DNA from: Cyanobacteria bacterium UBA2566
Lineage (GTDB): Bacteria > Cyanobacteriota > Cyanobacteriia > Cyanobacteriales > Desertifilaceae
Assembly: GCA_002340255.1 (NCBI GenBank)
Contig: DDLS01000046.1
Span: 1 to 64,000 of the forward strand
Length of the DNA: 64,000 bases
Direction: 5' to 3'
Shown: positions 16,838 through 25,103 of the stretch, piece after piece
Layout of the letters: every line of letters starts with the position of its first letter
How positions within the stretch are numbered: position 1 is the first letter of the stretch
The notes under the pieces: model-generated
The model's database searches: none
The model's input: only the letters and a program-made list of their open reading frames with translations
What the model was told of the DNA's origin: nothing
Translations under genes and position numbers: made by a program

Positions 16838-17908
16838 ATGCCCTCAACTTTAGCAGAGTCCATTGAGCTACTTTTACCCGATCTAGTGCCCAAATTAGTT
16901 GCACCCGATCGAGTTTTGGGATTAAAAGGATTAGCAGATCGTCTCGCTCCCATTCTGCGAGGTGGTTTTGAATGTCGCCTCAATTTCAACACTGCTCAAG
17001 TCGATTTCCAGCAGTGCATTGTACCCAACGAGAATGAGTTAGCGTTGTTGCAAGAACAGATATCTGCTGTTACTTCAGAGGATGGAGTCACTCATGCGGG
17101 GTGGCTGCAACTGCAAGATTTTCTGGCACAATGGCAATTATCCCTTCATGCCATTGGAGACATTTGGTTAGAGTACGATATTGACGACTCCTCAGTTTTT
17201 CTGCCCCTCCCTTCTATTTTCTTCGGGTTGCCGCAAGAGGTATCCCCAGCCATTGAAACCTATGCTATTGCTACCCAATCTCTGGATTTACTTCTAGGTT
17301 CTTCGGGTTGGCACGAGTGGCAAGATAATTTGGAACAGTGCTTTCGAGCTTGCCCCAATGGAGTATTTATCAGTCATATTGGTGTGATGCTCTCTCGAAA
17401 CTCACCCGCTTTGCGAGTTAATGTTAAACGTTTGCAACCCGATTTGTTAATTCCCTATTTGCAAGAGATTGGCTGGCAGGAGCAAACAAAGGAACTAGAA
17501 GCTTTGATGATACAATTATTCGGGTTAGTCGATCGCCTAACGGTATGCTTGGATGTCGGTCAGATCGTTTATCCCCAAATTGGCTTAGAATGTATTCTCG
17601 TCCAACAGCCTCCAGACGAAACCCGTTGGGCTATTTTCTTAGATTATTTAGTAGAACGAGGGTTATGCTTGCCTGAAAAACAAGAGGCTTTATTAAGCTG
17701 GCCAGGTCAAACGAATCCTCTAAATGCTAAAGTATCTTGGCCGAGTGACTTAATTGCCGCTTCTCTTTTGCAGCCTAGGGATCGTTTTACGATATTCGAT
17801 CGCCGCTTAAGTCATATTAAGGTGGTTTGGCGATCGCCAGATTCCTTAGAAGCTAAAGCTTATCTGTGGTTTGAACATCAGTGGTTATCTGGGAAAAGCA
17901 AACAATGA
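16838..17908 (+). CDS. Unrecognised 356-residue protein, lasso operon
   Basis: A 356-residue soluble protein with no family I can name. It is rich in Leu, Asp and Trp, with segments such as LHAIGDIWLEYDIDD, VFISHIGVMLSRNSPALRVNV and VCLDVGQIVYPQIGLECIL that suggest an alternating alpha/beta fold. There is no Walker motif, no HxD triad, no CxxC and no Cys-His-Asp protease pattern. It follows the 60-residue gene by 8 bp and overlaps the methyltransferase start by 4 bp (ATGA). Its tight coupling to the tailoring genes makes a role in precursor recognition or modification plausible. It is the best local candidate for an unrecognised replacement of a missing lasso component, but the sequence itself gives no proof. 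Confidence 0.75.
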   Translation: MPSTLAESIELLLPDLVPKLVAPDRVLGLKGLADRLAPILRGGFECRLNFNTAQVDFQQCIVPNENELALLQEQISAVTSEDGVTHAGWLQLQDFLAQWQLSLHAIGDIWLEYDIDDSSVFLPLPSIFFGLPQEVSPAIETYAIATQSLDLLLGSSGWHEWQDNLEQCFRACPNGVFISHIGVMLSRNSPALRVNVKRLQPDLLIPYLQEIGWQEQTKELEALMIQLFGLVDRLTVCLDVGQIVYPQIGLECILVQQPPDETRWAIFLDYLVERGLCLPEKQEALLSWPGQTNPLNAKVSWPSDLIAASLLQPRDRFTIFDRRLSHIKVVWRSPDSLEAKAYLWFEHQWLSGKSKQ

Positions 17909-18675
17909 ATAGCAGTTCTGAAACAAATTGCGATTTAGATCGGTTTTATTCTGCCGAATCGGTTGCTGAATGGAAAGAAATTATTGGTGGAGATCTACAT
18001 TACCATTTTGGCTATTTTCGCGGCTCCGAAGATTTAGAAACCGGTTTAAGGCAAACCGTGAGAAATTTTTATCCTTATATCCCTACTGGCACACAGGTTT
18101 TAGAGATCGGCTGTGGTTGGGGAGGGCCCGCCAAAATGCTAATTAGCGATCGCAATTGCTCCGTAACCGCAATATCATTGAGTAGAACCCAAGTCGAGTA
18201 TTGCCAGAGCCTGGGTTTAAATGTTTGGCAGCAAGACTTGGAGCTAGAAACAGAGGAAATCAGAGGGCAATACGATCTAATATTTTCCCTGGAAATGATG
18301 TCTCATATCAGAAACAAAGCGAGACTGCTGGAGCGGCTGCGATCGTTAGCCCCACGCCTGCTCCTTTCAGTCAACTGTATTACAGATAACTATTGGGGAG
18401 AAAGGACGACTTTTGGCGAATCAATGGAACTTTGTACAGTTTCAGAATTGACCCAATATCTCGAGCAAGCTGGCTGGCGAATTGAATCTATGAAAAACAA
18501 GCGATTTCAATCATTGCGGACGATCTCACTGTGGAAAGAAAATCTAGATCGCGTTTATGGCGATCTCCAGCCTCCCGGACAGCTCGCTATCCTTCGTTCT
18601 CTTGTAGATACAGCACTGCGAGATCCAGTGGGCTGGTGCCAGTCATTTCCCCTAATCGACATTGTGGCAGATTGA
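17905..18675 (+). CDS. SAM-dependent methyltransferase
   Basis: A 256-residue class-I methyltransferase. The SAM-binding motif I is VLEIGCGWGGPAKML (about 65-79), followed by VTAISLSRTQVEYC (motif II region) and YDLIFSLEMMSHI (motif III/IV). The closest general look is to cyclopropane-fatty-acid-synthase and small-molecule methyltransferases. In this operon it would most simply O-, N- or C-methylate the lasso peptide or its C-terminus. The ATG at 17905 overlaps the previous stop by 4 bp and is chosen over the in-frame GTG at 17881. The substrate is unknown. Confidence 0.85.
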   Translation: MNSSSETNCDLDRFYSAESVAEWKEIIGGDLHYHFGYFRGSEDLETGLRQTVRNFYPYIPTGTQVLEIGCGWGGPAKMLISDRNCSVTAISLSRTQVEYCQSLGLNVWQQDLELETEEIRGQYDLIFSLEMMSHIRNKARLLERLRSLAPRLLLSVNCITDNYWGERTTFGESMELCTVSELTQYLEQAGWRIESMKNKRFQSLRTISLWKENLDRVYGDLQPPGQLAILRSLVDTALRDPVGWCQSFPLIDIVAD

Positions 18676-18694
18676 GGAAGAAATCTATAAATCT

Positions 18695-18946
18695 ATGACT
18701 ATCAAAGAACAACTCATTCACGAAATTGAGCAAGCCCCAGAAGAGATCGCCTTGCAGTTACTAAACTTTCTGCACCTGCTCCAATCTGGGTCTCTGACCT
18801 CAGCAACAGACCCCCATACAGATGAAAGTCCATTTATTTGTGTTGATGGTCTTTTCGTGATTAAAACTCAAGAACGATTACCTGAAATAGATTGGGTATC
18901 TTTGGTTCGAGAAGAAAGAATACATAATTTGATAAACGACTATTGA
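18695..18946 (+). CDS. DUF2281-like small protein (antitoxin-type)
   Basis: An 83-residue protein starting TIKEQLIHEIEQAPEEIALQLLNFLHLL, the helical opening of cyanobacterial DUF2281-like or VapB-like proteins, usually paired with a PIN toxin. No toxin gene follows: the next gene is the P450. The ending is EIDWVSLVREERI. I use the ATG at 18695; an upstream in-frame TTG at 18662 would overlap the methyltransferase. It may be an orphan antitoxin-like protein that has been carried along. Confidence 0.65.
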   Translation: MTIKEQLIHEIEQAPEEIALQLLNFLHLLQSGSLTSATDPHTDESPFICVDGLFVIKTQERLPEIDWVSLVREERIHNLINDY

Positions 18947-18956
18947 AAAATAAAAG

Positions 18957-20192
18957 ATGAGTGAAAAAATGCCTTTACCCTTTAATCCGCGATCGCCAGA
19001 GTTTCGCGCCAACCCCTATCCTACCTATGATTACCTGCGAACTCATCATCCTATCTACTATCGACCCGAACCAAAAGATTGGGTGCTGACGCGCTACGCT
19101 GATATTGTGGAAGCTCTGACAAGCCCTAGCTTTGGGAGAGCGGAGTCGGGACTAGCAGGACTAACAACTGCTAACCAAGAAGCAATTCACCCTTTTTTGT
19201 CTTTGCGTCAGGATAGCCAAAGACTGATGGCGCTGTGGTTGGTGCTTCGCAATCCGCCAGATCATACGAGAATCCGTCAATGGTTAGTGGCTCCTTTCAG
19301 TCCAGCGCGAATTAAAATATGGCGATCGCGCATTCAGGAGAAAGTTGACGACCTCATTGAGCGGGTGAAAGAGCAGAGGACAATGGATATTATCCACGAT
19401 TTCGCTTATCCGCTTACCCTTGATGTAAATTGCGAGATATTGGGAATTCCAAAATCAGAATGGCATCCGCGCTTTAAGCAATGGTCAGAAGGTTTGTCCG
19501 CAGTCGGAGACTTGGACACAAATGTGATCGCTAACGAGAAAGGTTTGCTGGCGATCGCTGGTTTGGCCCAATATTTCCGCAGCTTAATTGCTAAACACTA
19601 CAGCGATCGCCAACCGCAAGAGAATCTAATTAGCACCCTAGTTCAAGCACAAGCTGAGGGTCAATTGAGCGAAGAAGAACTGATTGCCAATTGCATCCTC
19701 CTATTTTTTGCTGGAGATTCAACAACTAAGCATTTAATTGGCAACAGCATCTTAACTTTGCTCGATCATCCCCAGCAGCTAAGACAGCTACAAGCAAATC
19801 CGTCTTTAATAGAAACGACTATATCTGAAGTTTTGCGCTATGAAGGCCCGTTTCAAGTCGTCTCGCGCACGGCACTGTCCGATATTCAACTCTCAAATAC
19901 AACCATTCATCGGGGTGAAATCGTCAATTGCATGTTAGCTGCTGGTAATCGAGACCCTGCCAAGTTTCCCAACCCAGAGAAGTTTGATATTCAGCGCCAA
20001 CCCAATCCCTATCTTTCTTTCGGTCGAGGAATTCATATTTGTCTGGGGAGGCATTTGGGTAAATTATTGGCAGAAATTGCCGTGGGTACGCTGGTAAACC
20101 GCTTGCCTGAATTATCCATAGCAACCGAATCCCTTGAATGGGAAGATACTTTTCTAGCACGCGGTTTGAAATCATTACCCGTCGTCTTTTGA
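18957..20192 (+). CDS. Cytochrome P450
   Basis: A 411-residue soluble bacterial P450. The I-helix oxygen-binding motif is AGDST (about 252-256), the K-helix ExxR is Glu291 to Arg294, and the haem loop FGRGIHICLG carries the proximal thiolate Cys362. The length and the lack of an N-terminal anchor are typical of bacterial class-I P450s. No ferredoxin or reductase gene lies nearby, so electrons must come from the general host pool. As the last gene of the rightward operon it probably oxidises the peptide product. Its 3' end overlaps the convergent Nif11-type gene by 18 bp. Confidence 0.93.
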   Translation: MSEKMPLPFNPRSPEFRANPYPTYDYLRTHHPIYYRPEPKDWVLTRYADIVEALTSPSFGRAESGLAGLTTANQEAIHPFLSLRQDSQRLMALWLVLRNPPDHTRIRQWLVAPFSPARIKIWRSRIQEKVDDLIERVKEQRTMDIIHDFAYPLTLDVNCEILGIPKSEWHPRFKQWSEGLSAVGDLDTNVIANEKGLLAIAGLAQYFRSLIAKHYSDRQPQENLISTLVQAQAEGQLSEEELIANCILLFFAGDSTTKHLIGNSILTLLDHPQQLRQLQANPSLIETTISEVLRYEGPFQVVSRTALSDIQLSNTTIHRGEIVNCMLAAGNRDPAKFPNPEKFDIQRQPNPYLSFGRGIHICLGRHLGKLLAEIAVGTLVNRLPELSIATESLEWEDTFLARGLKSLPVVF

Positions 20193-20390
20193 ATACAGTA
20201 ACCCACGCATCGCCCAATCATGCTTGTGCGCTGTTTCCAGTTGGGCTACTGTGAAGCTCAGTCCAACGTTAGAACCCAGGTTAACAAAGCATTCTAAGCT
20301 AGGAGTTTGATTGAGGGCTAAGAGTGACTTTTTTAGCTTGTCATCTGCCCGCAAGTGTTGGATAAATTGTAAAGCATTTTGGACAGACAT
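20175..20390 (-). CDS. Nif11-domain peptide (possible RiPP leader-type)
   Basis: A 71-residue protein with the Nif11 pattern: start SVQNALQFIQHLRADDKLKKSL, then ALN, LECFVNLGSNVGLSFTVAQLETA. Nif11-like leaders precede cores of many cyanobacterial RiPPs. Here the sequence ends shortly after the leader homology (about 12 residues, WAMRGLLYSKDDG) with no GG/GA cleavage site and no Cys/Ser/Thr-rich core, so it may be a stand-alone Nif11 protein or a decayed precursor. A ribosome site AAGGAAG lies just before the ATG. It is convergent with the P450. Confidence 0.75.
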   Translation of the reverse strand: MSVQNALQFIQHLRADDKLKKSLLALNQTPSLECFVNLGSNVGLSFTVAQLETAHKHDWAMRGLLYSKDDG

Positions 20391-20478
20391 AAACTTCCTT
20401 TCGGTATGGTAAAAGTCCTGGAGAACCCAAGAAAATGGAGAGGTAGGTAAAAATGGATAGCGCAGATATTACCGGAAC

Positions 20479-20513
20479 TAGAAACCCGGTTTTTTGAAAA
20501 AACCGGGTTTCTA
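20479..20513. repeat. Perfect 17-bp palindromic repeat
   Basis: Two perfect 17-bp arms (TAGAAACCCGGTTTTTT and its complement) around a single G. This type of AGAAACCCGG-T-tract palindrome is scattered in several cyanobacterial genomes. It lies between the Nif11 gene and the truncated kinase. It has the form of a terminator in both directions, but it is equally likely to be a mobile palindrome. Confidence 0.8.
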
Positions 20514-20541
20514 AGCCATCACATTCAACGAGCGGATTGCT

Positions 20542-20813
20542 ATGAAAGAATTTAACACTCTCTATCGATATACGGCTTGTGGCTTGAATATTGCTTCTGA
20601 GCTAGTCTGTCCTGAATTGCGCCCCTACTCTGGCAATGACTCGGATTTTGATGTCCGCATTTCTGTCGGCCCTGTGAGCGATCGCCTCATAGAACCGGTC
20701 TATGAGGACTGGTTCAGTCAAATCCAACCAGGAGCTTATCTGCTAAAAGTGGATGAGATTGCCAAATATTTAGTGCTTGATGGCAAAGAGATTATTCTGC
20801 CCATTCCGTCAAA
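20542..20813 (+). pseudogene. Truncated second HPr-kinase-like gene (N-terminal part)
   Basis: The reading frame starting with KEFNTLYRYTACGLNIASEL matches the N-domain of the kinase at 15025 (YTA-x-GL, acidic patches) and begins with a true ATG. Homology stops near codon 90 (about 20810), before the Walker A. From there the DNA reads as an epimerase in another frame; the kinase frame runs on 34 bp and stops at 20847. It is the remnant of a paralogous lasso-type kinase. Confidence 0.8.
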
Positions 20814-21482
20814 ACTCCAGCTCTGGATTTTAACCAAAATTTGGTAGTAACCTTTAACCTGCTTGAAGCCCTCCGCAGCAGTGGATTTTCCGGTCGCTTG
20901 GTCTATGCTTCAACGGCAGCCGTCTATGGGGAACCCCGACAAGTTCCCATTGACGAAGAGACAGCGACTCGACCGATTTCTCCTTACGGCGCAAGCAAGT
21001 TGGCTGCCGAGGAATACATTCATGTCTTTTCCCAGTGCTACGGCTTTCAAAGCGCGATCGCCCGGATCTTTTCTCTCTACGGGCCGAGGCAAAAAAAACA
21101 AGTTATATTTGATATTCTGTGTAAAACTCTACTTTCTGACAAGCCGATAGAGCTGTTTGGAGATGGGGGCGAAATGCGCGATTTCGTTCATGTCAAGGAT
21201 GCCGCTCGCGCGCTGCTATGGTTGGCAGACAGAGCCGAAATCGGTGCGCCAATATTCAATGTTTGCTCTGCTAAAGGAATGACTATCCGCGACCTAGCCA
21301 TCCTAATCGTTACCTTAGCCGATCGCAATCCCGATCGCATTGTGTTTACGGGCGATCGTAGAAGCGGCGATCCCATCCACTGGATTGGTTGCAATAAAAA
21401 ATTACTCGGTACTGGCTTTTCCTTCGAGCGATCGCTCTCAGATGGACTATTAGAAACTTTAACATGGTTTCGTGGGGAGTAA
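20814..21482 (+). pseudogene. 5'-truncated NAD-dependent sugar epimerase/dehydratase
   Basis: Codons from about 20814 read PALDFNQNLVVTFNLLEALR and then VYASTAAVYG, PYGASKLAAEEY (the YxxxK catalytic pair), YGPRQ, DFVHVKDAARA and FNVCS. This is the body of an extended short-chain dehydrogenase of the UDP-sugar epimerase type. The N-terminal Rossmann part with GxxGxxG (about 70 residues) is missing. There is no ATG (TTG at 20841 is the first possible start), so the protein cannot bind NAD(P) normally. It is fused by deletion to the truncated kinase. Confidence 0.82.
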
Positions 21483-21564
21483 TAGTGAATTCCATTAATA
21501 ATGAGACACTGTTCATCGAATTCACTATAATATCAACTCCTTAGATATTTTCTCCCCTTTTCTT

Positions 21565-21702
21565 ATATCAAGTCCGGTTAAACACTTGTCATTGCGACCG
21601 GAGGAAAGCAATCGCTAAAACTACCGAGCTAAAAGAGATTGCTTCACTCCACTGCGTTCCGTTCGCAATGACATATTATAACTGATCCAACGGACTTGAT
21701 AT
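21565..21702. mobile_element. MITE-like element with 12-bp inverted ends
   Basis: A 138-bp segment bounded by ATATCAAGTCCG at the left and its exact complement CGGACTTGATAT at the right. Inside are complementary stretches: TCATTGCGACCGG and GTTCGCAATGACA, and AAGCAATCGC against GAGATTGCTTC. There is no coding capacity. It sits between the island and ktrB. Confidence 0.75.
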
Positions 21703-21718
21703 TACTTCCAGAAGCTAG

Positions 21719-23074
21719 TCATCCAATTAATAAATCCTCTTCAGAATAACGAATAACCTTGGGCTTGGTATTTTGATAAAATGCAGCCATGAGCAATAAA
21801 ATACCAACTCTACCGATATACATAATCAAGATAATCACTAGCTTAGAAAATTGAGACAAACTATCCGTAATTCCCGTGGATAAACCGACGGTGCTAAAGG
21901 CAGAAACTACCTCAAAAAAGATGGCTAAAAACTCGATTTTTACAGAACTTATGCTCACTAAAACCGTGCCGCAAATAATTACAAATAGAGATGCAATAAT
22001 TACTCCTACGGCCTTAATGAGTAAAAGATTGGGAATTTGCCGTTTATAACATAGGACTTCCTCTCGCTCTTGCAACGCGGCTCTGGTGGCACTGAGCAAA
22101 ATTCTAAAGGTTGTGGTTTTAATTCCTCCCCCGGTACTGCCTGGACTAGCGCCAATGAACATTAAGGGAATGGTAATAAATAAGGAGGTGGTGGTCATTT
22201 TACCAATATCAATGCTATTAAATCCAGCAGTTCTCGTTGTCACAGATTGGAACCAAGCTGCTAAACATTTTTGCCATAAATTCAGCGATTCTAAGGTTGC
22301 CGGATTAGAAAATTCCGTCTGCAAAAATGCTAAGAAACCAAGAACAAAAAGGACGATATTGGTGCTGGTAACAATCTTAAAATGGAGAGAAAAAGTAAAT
22401 CCTTGATTGCGTTTAACTACGCGCCGATAAAACCAAGTGTAGAGTTCCATTATGACTTGATAGCCAATGCCCCCAATAATAATTAAGGCGGTAACGATCG
22501 CCACTAATGGGGTGGAAGTAGCGTAGGACGAGAGACTATCACTAAATAAGCTAAATCCGGCATTGTTGAAGGCGCTAATGCTGTGGAAAATGGCGAACCA
22601 TAGTCCTTGAGCATTGCCATAATCAGGTTGAAACACCCTGATTAATAAGAAAATTCCGGTAATCTCAAAAATTAAGGTCATGCCAATAATCGATCGCACC
22701 AACTGACCTACTCCTTCCATACCTTGAGTATCCAGGGATTGTTGAATGGCGAGTTTATCTCTCAATCCTAATTGTCGTCCCAACAGGAGCAGTAAAAAGG
22801 TGGTGGCAGTCATGTAGCCTAAACCACCGACTTGAAAGAGTAAGCATAGGAACAACTGCCCCCAAAAGGAATAGAATTGACCGACATCGACGATGGATAA
22901 TCCGGTGACGCAGACGGAGGAGGTGGCAGTAAATAGGGCCTTCATCACATAATCCAGGGGCCCGTTAATGGTGGCGAATCCTTCTGGGGTAATGGCAAAC
23001 GGTAACATTAACAATACTGTACCGATCGCAATGACGGCTAAAAAACCCAGACAAATGGTACGCGCAACACTCAT
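21719..23074 (-). CDS. ktrB: KtrB-type potassium uptake channel (TrkH family)
   Basis: A 451-residue membrane protein with about eight transmembrane helices and four pore loops. The selectivity-filter glycines are visible in SSVCVTGLSIVD, NNAGFSLFSD, TTRTAGFNSIDIG and STVGLSTGI. It conducts potassium with sodium coupling and is gated by KtrA. Ktr uptake supports osmotic adaptation in cyanobacteria. It is full length. The cognate-looking ktrA lies 12.7 kb away beyond the island, on the same strand and downstream in the transcriptional sense. Confidence 0.95.
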   Translation of the reverse strand: MSVARTICLGFLAVIAIGTVLLMLPFAITPEGFATINGPLDYVMKALFTATSSVCVTGLSIVDVGQFYSFWGQLFLCLLFQVGGLGYMTATTFLLLLLGRQLGLRDKLAIQQSLDTQGMEGVGQLVRSIIGMTLIFEITGIFLLIRVFQPDYGNAQGLWFAIFHSISAFNNAGFSLFSDSLSSYATSTPLVAIVTALIIIGGIGYQVIMELYTWFYRRVVKRNQGFTFSLHFKIVTSTNIVLFVLGFLAFLQTEFSNPATLESLNLWQKCLAAWFQSVTTRTAGFNSIDIGKMTTTSLFITIPLMFIGASPGSTGGGIKTTTFRILLSATRAALQEREEVLCYKRQIPNLLLIKAVGVIIASLFVIICGTVLVSISSVKIEFLAIFFEVVSAFSTVGLSTGITDSLSQFSKLVIILIMYIGRVGILLLMAAFYQNTKPKVIRYSEEDLLIG

Positions 23075-23175
23075 GGGTTGTAGCGCTTCGCGCTAGGGAA
23101 TAGGGAAAATCCCCCTGCTTTTTTAATGGGGTTTGGGGATATCGGAACGTGCTTCATAAAGCAAGGAGAGTGGAG

Positions 23176-25083
23176 TTAACGAGGTTGTCTCTGACGCTGT
23201 TTAATTTCCTCTAATGTCCCTGTGGGAATGGCCGCAATCAGTTGGCGGGTGTATTCTTGGGTGGGATAGTTGTAAATCTGCTCGGAGAAGCCAATTTCTT
23301 CTACTTTACCGCGATTCATGACCATGATGCGATCGCTCATAAACTTGACCACACTCAAATCATGGGAAATGAAAATATAGGTCAACTTAAACTCTTCTTG
23401 TAGCTCTTTCAATAGGTTCAAAACCTGAGCTTGCACCGACACATCCAACGCAGACACGGACTCATCACAAATAATAAACTTAGGATTCAGAGCCAGAGCG
23501 CGGGCAATACAGACTCGTTGGCGCTGTCCTCCGGAAAACTCATGGGGATAGCGGCTCATCCAACTCGGATCGAGACCGACTCTTTCTAGAAGATAACGTA
23601 CGCGGTCGCGTCGTTCAGATCCAGATTCTAATTCCTGATGAATCACCAACGGTTCCATGACTGCATCACCAATGGACATCCTCGGATCTAGAGAGCTATA
23701 GGGGTCTTGAAACACAATCTGCATCTGTCGGCGAAAATAACGCAAGGCCTTGATACTTAAAGTTTGCAGTTGTTCGCCTTCAAAGGCAATCATGCCACCC
23801 ATGGAGGGAACCAACTGGAGGAGTGTCCGTGCTAAGGTGGTTTTACCACAACCTGATTCTCCCACCAATCCCAATGTTTCCCCTGGATAGACTTGAAAGG
23901 ATACTCCATTGACGGCCATGGTGTAGCGCTGAGTTTGTCCCCAAATCCCTTTACTGGGAAAACCTACCTTTAAGTCTTTCACCACCATTAGAGGAGATTG
24001 TTCATAGAGTTTTTCTAGGCGCTCTTCGATATCTTGGGGTTGAACTTCGGCCGTTTTGTCTAAAGTAACTATAGATTCTTGTTCGAGAAAATCGGCTACT
24101 GTGGGCAAATATTTTAAGTGTAAATCGGGTTGGGGGCGACAGGCTAACAGGCCTTGGGTGTAGGGATGTTGAGGACGGGAAAAAATATCGAGAACTGAGC
24201 CAGATTCCACGATTTTTCCTTGATACATGACCACGACGCTATCGGCAATTTCAGCAATAACGCCCAAGTCATGGGTAATAAAAATCAGGGACATGCCCCT
24301 GGCTTTTTGCAAATCGCGCAACAGATTCAGGATGGTCGCTTGCACGGTCACATCTAAGGCTGTGGTTGGTTCATCGGCAATCAGGAGGGTAGGATTGCAA
24401 GAAATGGCCATGGCAATCATGACCCGTTGCAGTTGGCCGCCAGAGAGTTCATGGGGATAGCGATCGAGGATGGCTTGTTTTTGACGATTGATCGAAGATT
24501 GCTGTTGGCGATCGCTCGTTACTTCTGGAAATTCCTCTGATATCTGTTGTTGTAAAATTTCATCCTTGGGTAGTAATTGCACTTCTTGCAAGAGGGCGAT
24601 CGCCTGTCGTCTTGCTTCTGAAGGGGAAATTGATTGATGAAATCGTAGCGCTTCAACCAATTGAAATCCAATGGTATACACCGGATTTAAGGAACTCATC
24701 GGTTCCTGAAAAATCATCGAGATTTGACTCCCTCGATACTGTTGCATCTTTTGTGGAGAAAGGTCGCGTAAATTCAGGCGATCCTGTTCAGGGGGATGAA
24801 ACCAAATTTCTCCACTCGCTATATTTCCTGGAGGTTGAGGAACCAGATCCATAATGGCTAGGGAAGTCACCGATTTTCCCGAGCCAGATTCTCCCACAAT
24901 GCCTAGGGTTTGTCCTCGTTTAACCGAGAAAGTAATCCGATCGACCGCTTGAATCACTTTCTCATCCGTTTGGAATTGAACAGTGAGGTTACAAACATCT
25001 AATACCGAGTCATTCATGGAGATGGGGCTGCAATTAGGGTGATTTTCCAGTAAAGCCGCAAACTTACTGGTAAATACGGGCAT
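23176..25083 (-). CDS. Dipeptide/oligopeptide-type ABC transporter with two fused ATPase domains
   Basis: A 635-residue protein with two tandem ABC ATPases of the DppD and DppF types (GsiA/YejF-like). ATPase 1 has Walker A GESGSGKS (about 61-68), signature LSGGQLQRVMIA and Walker B LLIADEPTTALD. ATPase 2 has GESGCGKT (about 406), FSGGQRQRVCIA and FIICDESVSALD. It energises import of peptides or nickel/glutathione-like substrates. No permease or binding protein gene is adjacent, so its membrane partners lie elsewhere. I keep the ATG at 25083, which has an AGGG ribosome site; an ATG at 25017 would also be possible and fits the homology start better. The gene lies between ktrB and a TPR gene. 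Confidence 0.93.
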   Translation of the reverse strand: MPVFTSKFAALLENHPNCSPISMNDSVLDVCNLTVQFQTDEKVIQAVDRITFSVKRGQTLGIVGESGSGKSVTSLAIMDLVPQPPGNIASGEIWFHPPEQDRLNLRDLSPQKMQQYRGSQISMIFQEPMSSLNPVYTIGFQLVEALRFHQSISPSEARRQAIALLQEVQLLPKDEILQQQISEEFPEVTSDRQQQSSINRQKQAILDRYPHELSGGQLQRVMIAMAISCNPTLLIADEPTTALDVTVQATILNLLRDLQKARGMSLIFITHDLGVIAEIADSVVVMYQGKIVESGSVLDIFSRPQHPYTQGLLACRPQPDLHLKYLPTVADFLEQESIVTLDKTAEVQPQDIEERLEKLYEQSPLMVVKDLKVGFPSKGIWGQTQRYTMAVNGVSFQVYPGETLGLVGESGCGKTTLARTLLQLVPSMGGMIAFEGEQLQTLSIKALRYFRRQMQIVFQDPYSSLDPRMSIGDAVMEPLVIHQELESGSERRDRVRYLLERVGLDPSWMSRYPHEFSGGQRQRVCIARALALNPKFIICDESVSALDVSVQAQVLNLLKELQEEFKLTYIFISHDLSVVKFMSDRIMVMNRGKVEEIGFSEQIYNYPTQEYTRQLIAAIPTGTLEEIKQRQRQPR

Positions 25084-25103
25084 TTTATCAAAATCCCTAG
25101 GGA

